Shown one piece after another: positions 8,976-17,413 of a stretch of 64,000 nucleotides of DNA (positions within the stretch are counted from its first letter, which is position 1; the number at the start of each line of letters is the position of its first letter). The DNA comes from Haloterrigena sp. H1 (lineage in GTDB: Archaea > Halobacteriota > Halobacteria > Halobacteriales > Natrialbaceae). The position numbers and the translations under genes were made by a program. The stretch is from positions 1,798,001 to 1,862,000 of the forward strand of contig NZ_SMZK01000001.1 of the NCBI RefSeq assembly GCF_005938085.1, in the 5' to 3' direction. The notes below the pieces were generated by a model that saw only the letters and a program-made list of their open reading frames with translations, was not told the origin of the DNA and searched no databases.

Positions 8976-9526
8976 GGGTCGCTGTCACTGGCACCCCCGG
9001 CACCGGCAAGACGACCGCAACGGAACTGCTCGAGGCGCGGCTGGCCGACTCGACCACCGACGGCGAGGGCGAGTCGACGCCGGACCTCGAGATAATCCAC
9101 CTCAACCAGGTGCTCGAGGACGAAGCACTCTACACCGAGGTCGACGCGGATCGTGAGAGCAAGATCGCTGACCTCGAGGCGCTCGCGGCGTGGCTCGACG
9201 GCCGCGACGACGTCGTGATCGAATCGCATCTCGCACATCACTTCGACGCCGACCGGGTCGTCGTGCTCCGGTGCCACCCCGAAACGCTCGAGAGGCGGCT
9301 GCGCGAACGCGGCGAGACCGATGCAAAGGCGGCGGAAAACGCCGAAAGCGAGGCGCTTGACGTGATCCTCTCGGAGGCCGTCGAGGAACACGGCCTCGAG
9401 TCGGTTTACGAGATCGACACGACGGATCGCGACCCCGACGCAGTCGCGGACGAACTCGTGGCGGTCGCGGCGGGCGAGCGCGAGCCAAGCGCCGGCGAGG
9501 TCGACTTTATGGACTATCTGACATGA
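8972..9526 (+). CDS. AK6/Fap7-type adenylate kinase
   Basis: A 184-residue small P-loop kinase with a GTG start overlapping the hisC stop. The Walker A loop is GTPGTGKTT at 7-15, followed by the NMP-binding region with HLNQVLEDEALYTEVD and a His-rich ESHLAHHF segment typical of the Fap7/AK6 group. The archaeal/eukaryal relatives phosphorylate AMP and act in 18S/16S rRNA maturation through ribosomal protein uS11. The downstream gene starts inside its last codons (ATGA overlap). This gene order with hisC and a phosphatidyltransferase suggests simple co-transcription rather than a shared pathway. Confidence 0.9.
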   Translation: MRVAVTGTPGTGKTTATELLEARLADSTTDGEGESTPDLEIIHLNQVLEDEALYTEVDADRESKIADLEALAAWLDGRDDVVIESHLAHHFDADRVVVLRCHPETLERRLRERGETDAKAAENAESEALDVILSEAVEEHGLESVYEIDTTDRDPDAVADELVAVAAGEREPSAGEVDFMDYLT

Positions 9527-10137
9527 CGCTCGACAAGTTCCGTCCGTACGTCTCGGGTGCCCTCGACCCGTTCGTGAAGGGGTTCGACCGCGTTGGAATG
9601 ACGCCCAACGGCGTGAGCGTGCTCGCGTTCGGGATGGCGATGCTCGCTGCTGGGGCGTTCGCACTCGGCGGCCTCGAGGATCCGATCTGGTACGCCGTCG
9701 CGGCGGTGCTCGTCTTTCTCAACGGGTGGCTCGACATCGTCGACGGCGCGCTCGCGCGCGAACAAGAGGTCGCCTCGGCCGGCGGCGACCTGTTAGATCA
9801 CGTCCTCGACCGCTATGCGGACATCGTCGTCATCGCCGGGCTGGCCGCGGGCCTCGAGAACTACCTGCTCGGCTTCGCTGCCGTGACCGGCGTCGTGATG
9901 ACCTCCTATCTGGGCACGCAGGCCCAGGCCGTCGGGCTCGATCGGGTCTATGGCGGCCTCGTGGGTCGTGCGGATCGGCTGGCGATCATCGGGCTCGTCG
10001 GCTTTCTGGCCTATCCGCTCTCGGGACCGGTCATCGGCGACGTGACGCTCGTCGGCCTGCTGTTGGTCTTCCTCGCGGTGGTCGGCCACCTGACCGCGCT
10101 CCAGCGCTTTTACTACGCCTGGGTTGCCCTCGAGTAA
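9523..10137 (+). CDS. CDP-alcohol phosphatidyltransferase (archaetidylinositol-phosphate synthase-like)
   Basis: A 204-residue membrane enzyme with the complete CDP-alcohol phosphotransferase signature: D71-x2-D74-G75-x2-A78-R79-x8-G88-x3-D92-x3-D96, with the four aspartates that bind metal and catalyse. About five or six membrane helices follow. It transfers an archaetidyl group from CDP-archaeol to an alcohol in polar lipid synthesis; archaetidylinositol phosphate is the likely product from the family context, but the alcohol acceptor is not proven. It overlaps the AK6 gene by 4 bases. Confidence 0.88.
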   Translation: MTLDKFRPYVSGALDPFVKGFDRVGMTPNGVSVLAFGMAMLAAGAFALGGLEDPIWYAVAAVLVFLNGWLDIVDGALAREQEVASAGGDLLDHVLDRYADIVVIAGLAAGLENYLLGFAAVTGVVMTSYLGTQAQAVGLDRVYGGLVGRADRLAIIGLVGFLAYPLSGPVIGDVTLVGLLLVFLAVVGHLTALQRFYYAWVALE

Positions 10138-10223
10138 GCGGGTGTTTGCGGCCGTTACCTGGATTTCCGGCGGTCTGAAACGACGCCGTATCCTTTATCC
10201 CTCGGCGCGATATAGAACTGGGT

Positions 10224-10766
10224 ATGGTTCAGTGCGAGATGTGTGGGGCCGAGACGTCGTCCCCGAAGACGATCAAAGTCGAGGGTGCGAAGCTAGACGT
10301 GTGTTCGAACTGCACGGACTTCGGCACTGAAGTCAAACAGACCTCGAGTTCGAGCACGTCGACCAAGTACTCGACCGACTCGAGTTCGTCCGCATCGAGC
10401 GGGAGTGGGCAGTCGACGACGAGTACGAGTACGTCGAATTCCGGCGGCTCGAGCCAGCGTCGCTCGGACATGTTCGACGACATGGACGAGCTCGCGACCG
10501 ATTACGACGATCGCGTCCGCAACGCCCGCGAGAGCAAGGGACTGAGCCAGTCCGAACTGGCGAACGAACTCAACGAGAAAGCAAGCCTCATCCGCAAGAT
10601 CGAACGCGGTGACACCCTCCCGAGCGACCGCGTCCAGTCCAAACTCGAGAACTTCCTCGAGATCAACCTGAGCGCGCAGGGAAGTTCCGCTGAGGATTCG
10701 GAGTGGTCCGGCGGCTCTTCGACGGGCAGCTATACCCTCGGCGACGTCGTCAAGCGCAAAGACTGA
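10224..10766 (+). CDS. Archaeal multiprotein bridging factor aMBF1
   Basis: A 180-residue protein with an N-terminal zinc ribbon (C4, C7, C27, C30), a Ser/Thr-rich low-complexity linker (about 38-80) and a C-terminal Cro-type HTH (VRNARESKGLSQSELANEL and following helices, about 92-146). This is the archaeal MBF1 architecture; the family associates with the ribosome or transcription apparatus. The long serine linker is unusual in amount but typical for haloarchaeal versions. It precedes tpiA on the same strand by 79 bases. Confidence 0.92.
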   Translation: MVQCEMCGAETSSPKTIKVEGAKLDVCSNCTDFGTEVKQTSSSSTSTKYSTDSSSSASSGSGQSTTSTSTSNSGGSSQRRSDMFDDMDELATDYDDRVRNARESKGLSQSELANELNEKASLIRKIERGDTLPSDRVQSKLENFLEINLSAQGSSAEDSEWSGGSSTGSYTLGDVVKRKD

Positions 10767-10845
10767 CGTGTGACGCGGGGCGTGTCCGCAGGGTCCGCGT
10801 CGCCGACTCGCAAGCTATTTCTTCCGTGCGGGTGCGGTTGCCGAT

Positions 10846-11490
10846 ATGTTCGTCCTAGTCAACCTGAAGACCTATCCGTGTGATCCGGTAGCAGTGGCGG
10901 AAGCCGTCCGCGACGTCAATGAAACCACCGACGCCCGGCTGGCCGTCGCGCCACCGGCGACCCACATCGAGCGCGTCGCCGAGACGGGCGCGGAGACGTG
11001 GGCCCAGCACGTCGATCCGATCGAGCACGGCAGCAACACCGGTCACACCCTCGCCGAGCACGCCGCCGACGCGGGAGCGGTCGGCACGCTGATTAACCAC
11101 TCCGAGCGGCGACTGAAACTGGCCGACATCGACGGTGCCGTTCAGGCAGCCGAGCGAGCCGACCTCGAGACGGTCGTCTGTGCGAACAACCCGGCCCAGA
11201 TCGGCGCAGCTGCAGCGCTCGGCCCGGACGCCGTCGCCGTCGAACCCCCCGAACTTATCGGGACCGGAACGCCGGTCAGCCAGGCCGATCCCGACGTCGT
11301 CGAGGACGCCGTCGACGCCGCGGCGAGCGTCGACGCCGATGTCTCGGTTCTCTGTGGAGCGGGCATCAGTACGGGCGACGATGTCGTCGCCGCGGGGGAC
11401 CTCGGTTCCGAAGGGGTGTTGCTCGCAAGCGGCGTCGCGAAAGCCGACGACCCGAAAGCGGCGCTCGAGGATCTCGTCGCGCCGTTGTGA
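10846..11490 (+). CDS. tpiA: Triosephosphate isomerase
   Basis: A 214-residue archaeal-length TIM barrel enzyme interconverting dihydroxyacetone phosphate and glyceraldehyde 3-phosphate. The catalytic residues are visible: N6/K8 in VNLKTY, H85 in LINHSERR, E133 in [12 protein letters not shown], and the phosphate-binding loop [10 protein letters not shown] near 173-182. The short length without bacterial-type helices matches archaeal tetrameric enzymes. It has its own spacer after aMBF1. Confidence 0.95.
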   Translation: MFVLVNLKTYPCDPVAVAEAVRDVNETTDARLAVAPPATHIERVAETGAETWAQHVDPIEHGSNTGHTLAEHAADAGAVGTLINHSERRLKLADIDGAVQAAERADLETVVCANNPAQIGAAAALGPDAVAVEPPELIGTGTPVSQADPDVVEDAVDAAASVDADVSVLCGAGISTGDDVVAAGDLGSEGVLLASGVAKADDPKAALEDLVAPL

Positions 11491-11554
11491 ATTGGGTCGC
11501 GAGCGAGAGACGATAAAACAGCGTCGCCGACCGACTTTTCTCTCTGCCCGTCGA

Positions 11555-11998
11555 ATGACACGTATGACCGACGACCGGGCCACCGCCGAGCGCGATTCGG
11601 TAACCGGAGAGCGTCCCGTCGCCGTGACGCTCGAGAATCGCCTGATGAGCCACGGCATCTACCTGACCTCGTTCGCGTGGAAAGACGAGGGCGACTCGCC
11701 CGCCGAGGACGGAGCCGGGATCGAACTCGAGTACGAAGTCGTCGCCGAGACGCCCAGGATTACACGCAACGAGGTCGGCGCAGTGCTGCGGACGCTGCTG
11801 ACGATCGGTGACGAACGCTCGTGGACGCCGGGCCGGCTGGAGGTGACGTCGCTGACGACCGACGGAGATGTCCGCGGCTGGTGGTACGTCGAACGCGAGT
11901 GGTTCGAGCACCTCGAGTCGGGGCTTTCCCAACTCGAATTTTCCCAACGCGTTCTCTCGACGATCAAAAATTACCGACCGAAACACGACAGTAGTTAA
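11555..11998 (+). CDS. Conserved-looking haloarchaeal protein of unknown function
   Basis: A 147-residue soluble acidic protein of unrecognised family. It is rich in aromatic residues near the end (GWWYVEREWFEHLESGL) and has an alternating strand-helix pattern with no cysteine motif, P-loop or transmembrane segment. Start at 11555 (MTRMTDD) or 11564. It sits 64 bases after tpiA on the same strand. I cannot assign a function. Confidence 0.7.
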   Translation: MTRMTDDRATAERDSVTGERPVAVTLENRLMSHGIYLTSFAWKDEGDSPAEDGAGIELEYEVVAETPRITRNEVGAVLRTLLTIGDERSWTPGRLEVTSLTTDGDVRGWWYVEREWFEHLESGLSQLEFSQRVLSTIKNYRPKHDSS

Positions 11999-12056
11999 AT
12001 TCGAGTCTGACGTAGGTTAATAATGGTTCGGACACCTGCTTCTCGTAGACAGTTCC

Positions 12057-12658
12057 ATGACCGACGAACAGGTGTACGTCTCTCACGCGCCAGGTGATCT
12101 CTCGCTCGTCCAGGACCTGTTTTCGACGGTCAAGAACTTCCCCTTCGGCGTCCACATCGCGCTCGAGGAACTCGAATCCGTCGGCGATCGGAAGCGACTC
12201 GAGGGCCGCGTCGCCAACAGCGACATCGTGGTCGCAGTGCTGACCGAGGACATGACCGAGACCACGTGGATCGATCAGGAGATCGGGTACGCGGTCGCCA
12301 AGGGAATTCCCGTGGTACCGCTGCGTGAGGAGGGGGTGAGCCGTCGCGGCTACGTCGGTGACATCGAGGACGTGACGATCGATCGGTCGGACCTCACGGT
12401 GAGATCTTCAACCTGCTCTCCCGGCTGCGAAGCGAACTTGCACCGCTTGGGGCGCTGTCGGTTCCGAACTGGTACATTCGGTTCCCGTGTACGGTCCCGG
12501 ACTGTGGCCATCCGGTCACGCTCGAGCTCGAACAGGGACAGACCAAGCTCTGGAAACTCTATACGCACGGCAAACATCTGACAGCGTCGTGTTCCGGTTG
12601 CGGCTCGACGTACTGTTTCAATCCGGCGACGATCGGTTTCAGGGGTCGTAAAGAGTGA
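12057..12658 (+). pseudogene. TIR-domain protein gene with internal frameshift
   Basis: Residues 1-115 encode a TIR-like fold beginning MTDEQVYVSHAPGDLSLVQDLF, with ALEELESVGDRKRLEGRVANSD and DIVVAVLTEDMTETTWIDQEIGYAVA. At about 12399-12402 the sensible frame shifts: the continuation EIFNLLSRLRSELAPLG and a C-terminal zinc-ribbon-like part with CTVPDCGHPV and CSGCGSTYC is read one base earlier and ends with TGA at 12656-12658. Restoring one base after codons for DLT gives DLTVEIFNLL. The gene is thus broken by a 1-base loss, or the assembly has an error there. TIR proteins in prokaryotes often degrade NAD in immunity; whether this one does is unknown. Confidence 0.75.
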
Positions 12659-13342
12659 TCACTCGTCGTCGCGGAGCCGCTCGTAGGCCTCCGTGACGAG
12701 CTGAAACGCGGCTCTGCTGCCGCTTTTGCGATCGGGATGGGCGCGTTTGATCTGGTCGTGATAGACGGCTCGGAGTTCGTCGTCGGTCACGTCCGGCGCC
12801 ACCCCGAGGATCTCGCGTGCTCTGGTCTTTCGCATGTCGACAGCTGCAACGATGCCGCGGTCCTCGGCAGTAGCCTTGCACTCGACACACAGCCGCTCGG
12901 TGCGCTCGTCGACCGTCGTCACGCGGAACGGTTCCTCGGCGAGCTGGTCGTGACATTGCGTACAGCGGTATCGATCCGTGTCAGCCGGCTCGGAATCGGT
13001 CGCCGGACCGGCATCGGTGGCACCGCCCGCATCGGGGGCCGACGCATCGTCACAGGTCGCCGTCGGGGCCTCGGTGGCACACGATGGACAACAGGTCAAG
13101 ACGGTGCCGTCGTCGAGGACTACGGTCTCGAGATCGGCCACGGGGAACGTGCCGGTACAGCCGTCACAGGTATCCCGGCGCTGATCGAGCGAGCCGCCCT
13201 TCCGTGCGGCTGCTCTGGCGTGAGGCTCACAGTCAGGGCAGCAGGCGACCCGCTGGCCGTCCGGCATCGTCACTGTCGTCAGGTTCTCGAGCGTGACTGT
13301 TCGGCCACAGCCATCGCAGCCGACTCGGTCATCGCCGACCAC
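12659..13342 (-). CDS. J-domain protein with tandem zinc-ribbon motifs
   Basis: The C-terminal about 60 residues form a J domain (AREILGVAPDVTDDELRAVY, then HPD in RAHPDRKSG), which stimulates DnaK-type ATPases. In front are three or four CxxC knuckle pairs (CDGCGRTV, CCPDCE, CDGCTGTF, CCPSC, CTQCHDQ, CVECK), so a zinc-rich N-terminus probably binds substrate. The start is taken as GTG 13342: a minus-strand TATA box (CTAATATTGG, 13371-13380) is about 30 bases upstream, giving a leaderless mRNA. A GTG at 13351 is the alternative. It is tail-to-tail with the broken TIR gene with no spacer. Confidence 0.75.
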   Translation of the reverse strand: MVGDDRVGCDGCGRTVTLENLTTVTMPDGQRVACCPDCEPHARAAARKGGSLDQRRDTCDGCTGTFPVADLETVVLDDGTVLTCCPSCATEAPTATCDDASAPDAGGATDAGPATDSEPADTDRYRCTQCHDQLAEEPFRVTTVDERTERLCVECKATAEDRGIVAAVDMRKTRAREILGVAPDVTDDELRAVYHDQIKRAHPDRKSGSRAAFQLVTEAYERLRDDE

Positions 13343-13685
13343 AGCTATCACGACGGCGATTCGGTGGCGGCCAATATTAGTTCTTCTGCAGAGAGTCTCG
13401 AACCCGATCACGTTGTGACGGTAGTCAGCCGTGATTCGGCTGTCGTAATACGATATTACTGCGTCGCCGCGTTGGACAGTCCGACAGCCACGCCTGAACG
13501 ACGCTGCTAACAAAGTAGTTCCCCGTCGACTGTCCATCCGTGCGAGGGTGACCTCGCACGAAGACGCGCTGTCCGGTGGGCGGCACTCGGCGACCGATGC
13601 TCGCCGAGGTCCACCACTCCTGTCAGGTCGTTTTCCCCCACTCCGAACCGGGAGACCAATAGGGCCGCGGTGCGGACGCTTTCGT
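13343..13685. other. Divergent intergenic region with promoters and a small palindrome
   Basis: About 340 bases with no convincing gene. It holds the minus-strand TATA (13371-13380) for the J-domain gene and, near 13652-13662, an ACCAATAGGGC box about 30 bases before the membrane gene at 13686. A perfect inverted repeat GTAATA-CGA-TATTAC lies at 13445-13459; its role is unknown. Confidence 0.5.
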
Positions 13686-14105
13686 ATGGATACGGCAGTT
13701 CAGACCGGGTCCCGAGAGAACACGCTCGACCGGAAGCAGGTCGTCATCGGCGTCGTCGACCTCGTTGTGATCGTTGGGCTGGTCCTCCTCGGAAATATCG
13801 AACACGGTGGGAACCCGATCGCCGAACCGCTTGCATCGCTCACGACGGCCATCCCGTTCGTGATCGGGTGGCTCGCTGTTGCAGCCCTCGCGGGCGTTTA
13901 CACACGCCCCGGCGGGATCGACGACATCCGACTGACGGCCGTTTCGTGGATCGCGGCAGCAAACGTCGGACTCATGATCCGTGGCTCACCGCTGTTCGAG
14001 GGTGGGACGACCTGGCCGTTCCCGATCGTCATCACGGGCACCGTCCTCGTCGCCTTGCTCGGCTGGCGGCTGGGCTACGCCCTGTTCGTATCACGAACCC
14101 GGTAA
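13686..14105 (+). CDS. DUF3054-like integral membrane protein
   Basis: A 139-residue protein with four predicted membrane helices (about 21-40, 53-72, 85-100, 113-135). The pattern and the GVYTRPGGIDD loop resemble the DUF3054 family, which has no known biochemical function. The ATG at 13686 is preferred because an AT-containing box lies about 27-32 bases upstream. A paralogue-free single copy here; transport or stress roles would be guesses. Confidence 0.7.
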   Translation: MDTAVQTGSRENTLDRKQVVIGVVDLVVIVGLVLLGNIEHGGNPIAEPLASLTTAIPFVIGWLAVAALAGVYTRPGGIDDIRLTAVSWIAAANVGLMIRGSPLFEGGTTWPFPIVITGTVLVALLGWRLGYALFVSRTR

Positions 14106-14357
14106 GTCTCACGAGCCTTGAGCGATCTCGAGTTCGCGGCCGCTCATCGAATTCTCCACTATCCGACGTGGATCAGCAGATCTCGTATTTTCTCGGGTAT
14201 GAACGGTACGTACGGGCAATCGAGATTCCTTTAGTATTTTATACGAAATCGGCACTCGCCAACATGGCTGTTTTCTAACCATCCGAAACCATTTCATAAG
14301 TTATAGGGATAAAACTTGGTGGATACAGATCATAGATACATCCACCATTGGCAGATT
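14106..14357. other. AT-rich non-coding stretch
   Basis: About 250 bases, clearly AT-richer than the neighbours, with several TATA-like runs (TAGTATTTTATACG near 14232, CATAAGTTATAGGGATAAAAC near 14294). I see no ORF with haloarchaeal amino-acid composition. It could contain an extra promoter or small RNA. Confidence 0.35.
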
Positions 14358-14387
14358 ATGGGAAACACTTATATGGCTATTTCCCAT
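14358..14387. promoter_or_regulatory. Inverted repeat enclosing a TATA box (putative operator)
   Basis: Two perfect 8-base arms, ATGGGAAA (14358-14365) and TTTCCCAT (14380-14387), flank a 14-base centre containing the TATA-like CTTATATGG. The ATG of the next gene is at 14403, about 32 bases after the TATA centre, so this is the core promoter of a leaderless transcript. A dimeric repressor binding both arms would block TBP. Confidence 0.55.
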
Positions 14388-14402
14388 AGTATACGTTAGA
14401 TT

Positions 14403-14618
14403 ATGACTGGATACTACGACATTGTTCTTGGCCTCATCCCAGTCGCACTGCTCGGAATTACTGCAGCCCTGACCGTCGTCGGCATCTCGCTGACGGCGGC
14501 GGTTCCGATCGGCGCGCTCGTTTCGATGTCGATCATCGGACACGCGATGTTCATCAACACGCCGACAGACGTTTCCGACGAGGCCAACTCTGCGCGTCCG
14601 CCGCTCAACGCGGACTAA
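14403..14618 (+). CDS. Small two-helix membrane protein
   Basis: A 71-residue protein: helix one about 6-27 (VLGLIPVALLGITAALTVV), helix two about 30-52, then an acidic polar tail. Such short hydrophobic proteins are common and uncharacterised in haloarchaea. The strong promoter 30 bases upstream, with an operator-like inverted repeat, supports expression. No homology-based function can be given. Confidence 0.7.
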   Translation: MTGYYDIVLGLIPVALLGITAALTVVGISLTAAVPIGALVSMSIIGHAMFINTPTDVSDEANSARPPLNAD

Positions 14619-14689
14619 CTCCAGTCACGGTTTCTTCTCCCGTCATCTGCGGCCGGGTGCTTTTCCCGATTCGTCGCCTCTGATTGCGT

Positions 14690-15688
14690 ATGACCGACAC
14701 TCTGTTTCTGACCAGCGCCGACGTTACCGACCTTGCGACGCCGGCCGAGTACGTCGATGCCGTCCGCGAGGGATATCGCCAGCGTGGTACGGGTGCACCG
14801 GCACAGCCGCGGTCGAAACTCCTCCGGAGCGATCCCGAGGGTATGTTCACCAGCTATGCCGCTGTTCTCCCCGAGATGGGTGTGATGGGGGGCTACATGT
14901 ACAGCGCCGGCTTCAGTGCTGGCGACGCCTGGTTTATGACGCCGCTGTTCGACGCCGACAGCGGCGCGCCGCTTGCCTTGCTCGACGGTGCGAGCATGAA
15001 CCCGTTCAAGACCGGCGCGGCCGGTGCCGTCGCAGTCGACGAACTCGCCCGCACGGACGCTAAAACCCTCGCCGTTATCGGCACCGGCGCGCAAGCCCGG
15101 GGCCAACTGCGTGCGACCACGACAGTCCGGACGTTCGACGAGATCCGTGTCTACTCGCCGACCCCCGAGAACCGAGAGGCGTTCGCCGCCGAATTCGACG
15201 AGTCCCTCGAGGCATCGATCCGCGCGGTCGACTCGAGTGCAGCCGCCGTCGCCGGGGCGGACGTCGTGATCACGGCAACGACCGCCAGTGAACCAGTTTT
15301 CGACGGTGACGACCTCGAGCCCGGCACGCACGTCACCGCGATGGGCCAGTACTCGCCGGACAAGCGCGAACTAGATACGACGACCATCGAGCGGGCGACG
15401 TACGTCCCCGACCTCCGCGAGCGAACGACGCTCGATGCCGGGTCGTTCATCCACGCGCTCGAGGAGGGAGCCATCACGGAGGACCATGTCCACGCGGAAC
15501 TGGGCGAGGTCGTCGCCGGGAAGGCACCCGGACGGATGAGCGACGACGAGATTACGGTCTTCGACAGCGGCGGGACCGGCATCGAAACGGTCGCTGCGGC
15601 GTCGCTGCTCTACGATCGCGCACTCGAGGCCGGCCGCGGTACCAAAATCGAGTTCGCGCCGGCGAGCGAGGCGTTGACTGGAGCGTAG
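14690..15688 (+). CDS. Ornithine cyclodeaminase / mu-crystallin family NAD(P)-dependent enzyme
   Basis: A 332-residue protein. The Rossmann nucleotide-binding motif is AVIGTGAQARGQLRA (about 125-139), preceded by the substrate-site stretch GGYMYSAG and followed by ADVVITATTASEPVF, as in ornithine cyclodeaminase and related alanine or ketimine reductases. Family members act on ornithine, alanine, or cyclic imines; the substrate here cannot be decided. Start MTDTLFLTSADV at 14690; an ATG two codons earlier is in frame. Confidence 0.85.
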   Translation: MTDTLFLTSADVTDLATPAEYVDAVREGYRQRGTGAPAQPRSKLLRSDPEGMFTSYAAVLPEMGVMGGYMYSAGFSAGDAWFMTPLFDADSGAPLALLDGASMNPFKTGAAGAVAVDELARTDAKTLAVIGTGAQARGQLRATTTVRTFDEIRVYSPTPENREAFAAEFDESLEASIRAVDSSAAAVAGADVVITATTASEPVFDGDDLEPGTHVTAMGQYSPDKRELDTTTIERATYVPDLRERTTLDAGSFIHALEEGAITEDHVHAELGEVVAGKAPGRMSDDEITVFDSGGTGIETVAAASLLYDRALEAGRGTKIEFAPASEALTGA

Positions 15689-15753
15689 AGACTCCAGGGC
15701 CACGTTCGTGTCCCCGACGCGGGTTTCAAGCGTCTCGCCGGCGTACTGTGGAT

Positions 15754-16752
15754 ATGTCTCGTGCGGCCGAACTCGTGTCCGTGCTCGAGGCGACCGACTC
15801 GCTGGCGATCGTCTGTCACGACAATCCGGATCCGGACTGTCTCGCCGGTGCGCTCGCACTCGAGACGATTGCCTACGATCACGACGTCGCGGACGTGACG
15901 ATCGCCTACGGCGGGGAGATTTCCCACCAACAAAACCGTGCGTTCGTCAACCTGCTGGATATCAACCTCCAGACGCTCGCGAAGACCTGCCTCGAGGAGT
16001 ACGACTGTTTGAGTTTCGTCGATCACAGCACACCGGGTGCGAACACTGAAGTCCCGACGAGTGTCGTCCCGGACATCGTCATCGATCACCATCCCGGCGA
16101 GCCGGCTGGCGCAACGTTCGTCGACGTGCGAACCGAGTACGGCGCGACGGCGACGATCTTCGTCGAGTATCTCTGCGAGCTCGAGGTCGACCCCACCGAG
16201 CGTCTCGCGTCGGCGCTGCTCTTTGCACTCCACCGCGAGCGTCTCGACTTCGTCCGGGAGCCGACGCGGCGCGAGTACGAGGCCGCACTGGCGATCTACT
16301 CCGACGCGGACCTCGAGACCCTCGAACAACTGTACGGCAGCACGTTCTCGCCGGGGACCCTCGATGCGATCGGACAGGCGATCACCAGCCGGGAACGACG
16401 CGGCTCGGCGCTCGTCGCGAGCGTGGGTATGACCGGCGAAACCGACGCGCTGCCGCAGGCAGCTGACTACCTGCTCAACCTCGAGGGCGTGGACACGGTG
16501 CTCGTCTACGGCGTCGTCAACGATGCGATCCGCCTGAGCGGCCGCTCGATCGATCCACGGGTCAACTTGGGGAAGACACTCCAAGACGGCTTCAACGAAC
16601 TGGGATCGGTCGGCGGCCATCACGACATGGCCGGCGGCCGGATCGAACTCGGACTGTTCGCCGACGAGGGCGACGACACCGACGAGCTCCTCGCGTTCAT
16701 CGGGGAGCGACTCACTCGACGGTTTTTCGATTCATTACATCTCGACGAATGA
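15754..16752 (+). CDS. DHH family phosphoesterase (DHHA1 type)
   Basis: A 332-residue protein with the DHH signatures: CHDNPDPDCLAGALAL at 21-36, FVDHS at 89-92, IDHHPGEPAGATF starting at 110 with the DHH triad, and a C-terminal DHHA1 motif GSVGGHHDMAGG. These bind two metal ions and cleave phosphodiesters: nanoRNase, pAp phosphatase, or cyclic dinucleotide hydrolysis are the known activities. There are no membrane or CBS domains, so it is the short soluble form. Substrate not determined. Confidence 0.9.
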   Translation: MSRAAELVSVLEATDSLAIVCHDNPDPDCLAGALALETIAYDHDVADVTIAYGGEISHQQNRAFVNLLDINLQTLAKTCLEEYDCLSFVDHSTPGANTEVPTSVVPDIVIDHHPGEPAGATFVDVRTEYGATATIFVEYLCELEVDPTERLASALLFALHRERLDFVREPTRREYEAALAIYSDADLETLEQLYGSTFSPGTLDAIGQAITSRERRGSALVASVGMTGETDALPQAADYLLNLEGVDTVLVYGVVNDAIRLSGRSIDPRVNLGKTLQDGFNELGSVGGHHDMAGGRIELGLFADEGDDTDELLAFIGERLTRRFFDSLHLDE

Positions 16753-16797
16753 GACGGGCGGCCAAACAGGGACGCCCGACAGTGTGAACGCGGACTG

Positions 16798-17262
16798 CTA
16801 CTCGATGTCGATCGAGTGTGCCTCCTCGCTGGGCTCGCGCTTTGGGAGTCGGACCGTCAGGATGCCGTTGTTGACGCTGGCCTGCACCGCGTCCTCGTCG
16901 ACCGGTTCCGGCAACCGAATCTGCCGGCTGAACGACTGTGCCTTCCGCTCACGCCGGAGATAGGTCTCGTCCTCGCCACCGACCTCCTCGGTTCGCTCTC
17001 GTGTACCCGAGATCGCCAACGTCTCCCCGGTGAGTCGCAACTCGATGTCGTCGCTTTCGTAGCCGGGGACGTCGACAGTGACGACGAATTCGTCGTCCTC
17101 GTCCGCGAGGTCGAGTTGCATCTCCGAGCCGCTCGTCGAGAGGTCGAGTCGACTCCGGGTGTCCAGTTGGCTTTCCCACGACTTGGTGGCCGTCTCTATC
17201 TGGCGATTCAATCGGTCGAGCAGTTCCTCGATGCCGTCGAACGGGCGGGGTCGATCTGCCAT
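16798..17262 (-). CDS. Hsp20/alpha-crystallin small heat shock protein
   Basis: A 154-residue holdase chaperone. The alpha-crystallin domain runs from about 50 to 145: EFVVTVDVPGYESDDIELRL, LAISGTRERTEE, and the terminal VNNGILTVRLPKRE strand that is diagnostic (the A-x-x-n-G-v-L motif). The start at 17262 is decided by a GGTGAG Shine-Dalgarno-like sequence five bases upstream; an ATG at 17277 would place that site inside the gene. Confidence 0.92.
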   Translation of the reverse strand: MADRPRPFDGIEELLDRLNRQIETATKSWESQLDTRSRLDLSTSGSEMQLDLADEDDEFVVTVDVPGYESDDIELRLTGETLAISGTRERTEEVGGEDETYLRRERKAQSFSRQIRLPEPVDEDAVQASVNNGILTVRLPKREPSEEAHSIDIE

Positions 17263-17413
17263 GGTCTCACCTGCCAATGTAGGCGGCCGAGCGCGAAAAA
17301 GGCCACCCTCTCCAGTGACGACGGTCGGCAGTACCGATAGATTAGCGCACTGACTTGCGGCAGAACCGACGGGTGGGCTGGTCGTTTTCAGGCTGCCCGG
17401 CGTAGCACTGCCT

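Noticed and set aside
13445..13459. GTAATA/TATTAC palindrome as an operator
   Set aside because: It is about 100 bases from the J-domain gene start and over 200 from the other, outside the promoters, so no regulatory role can be supported.
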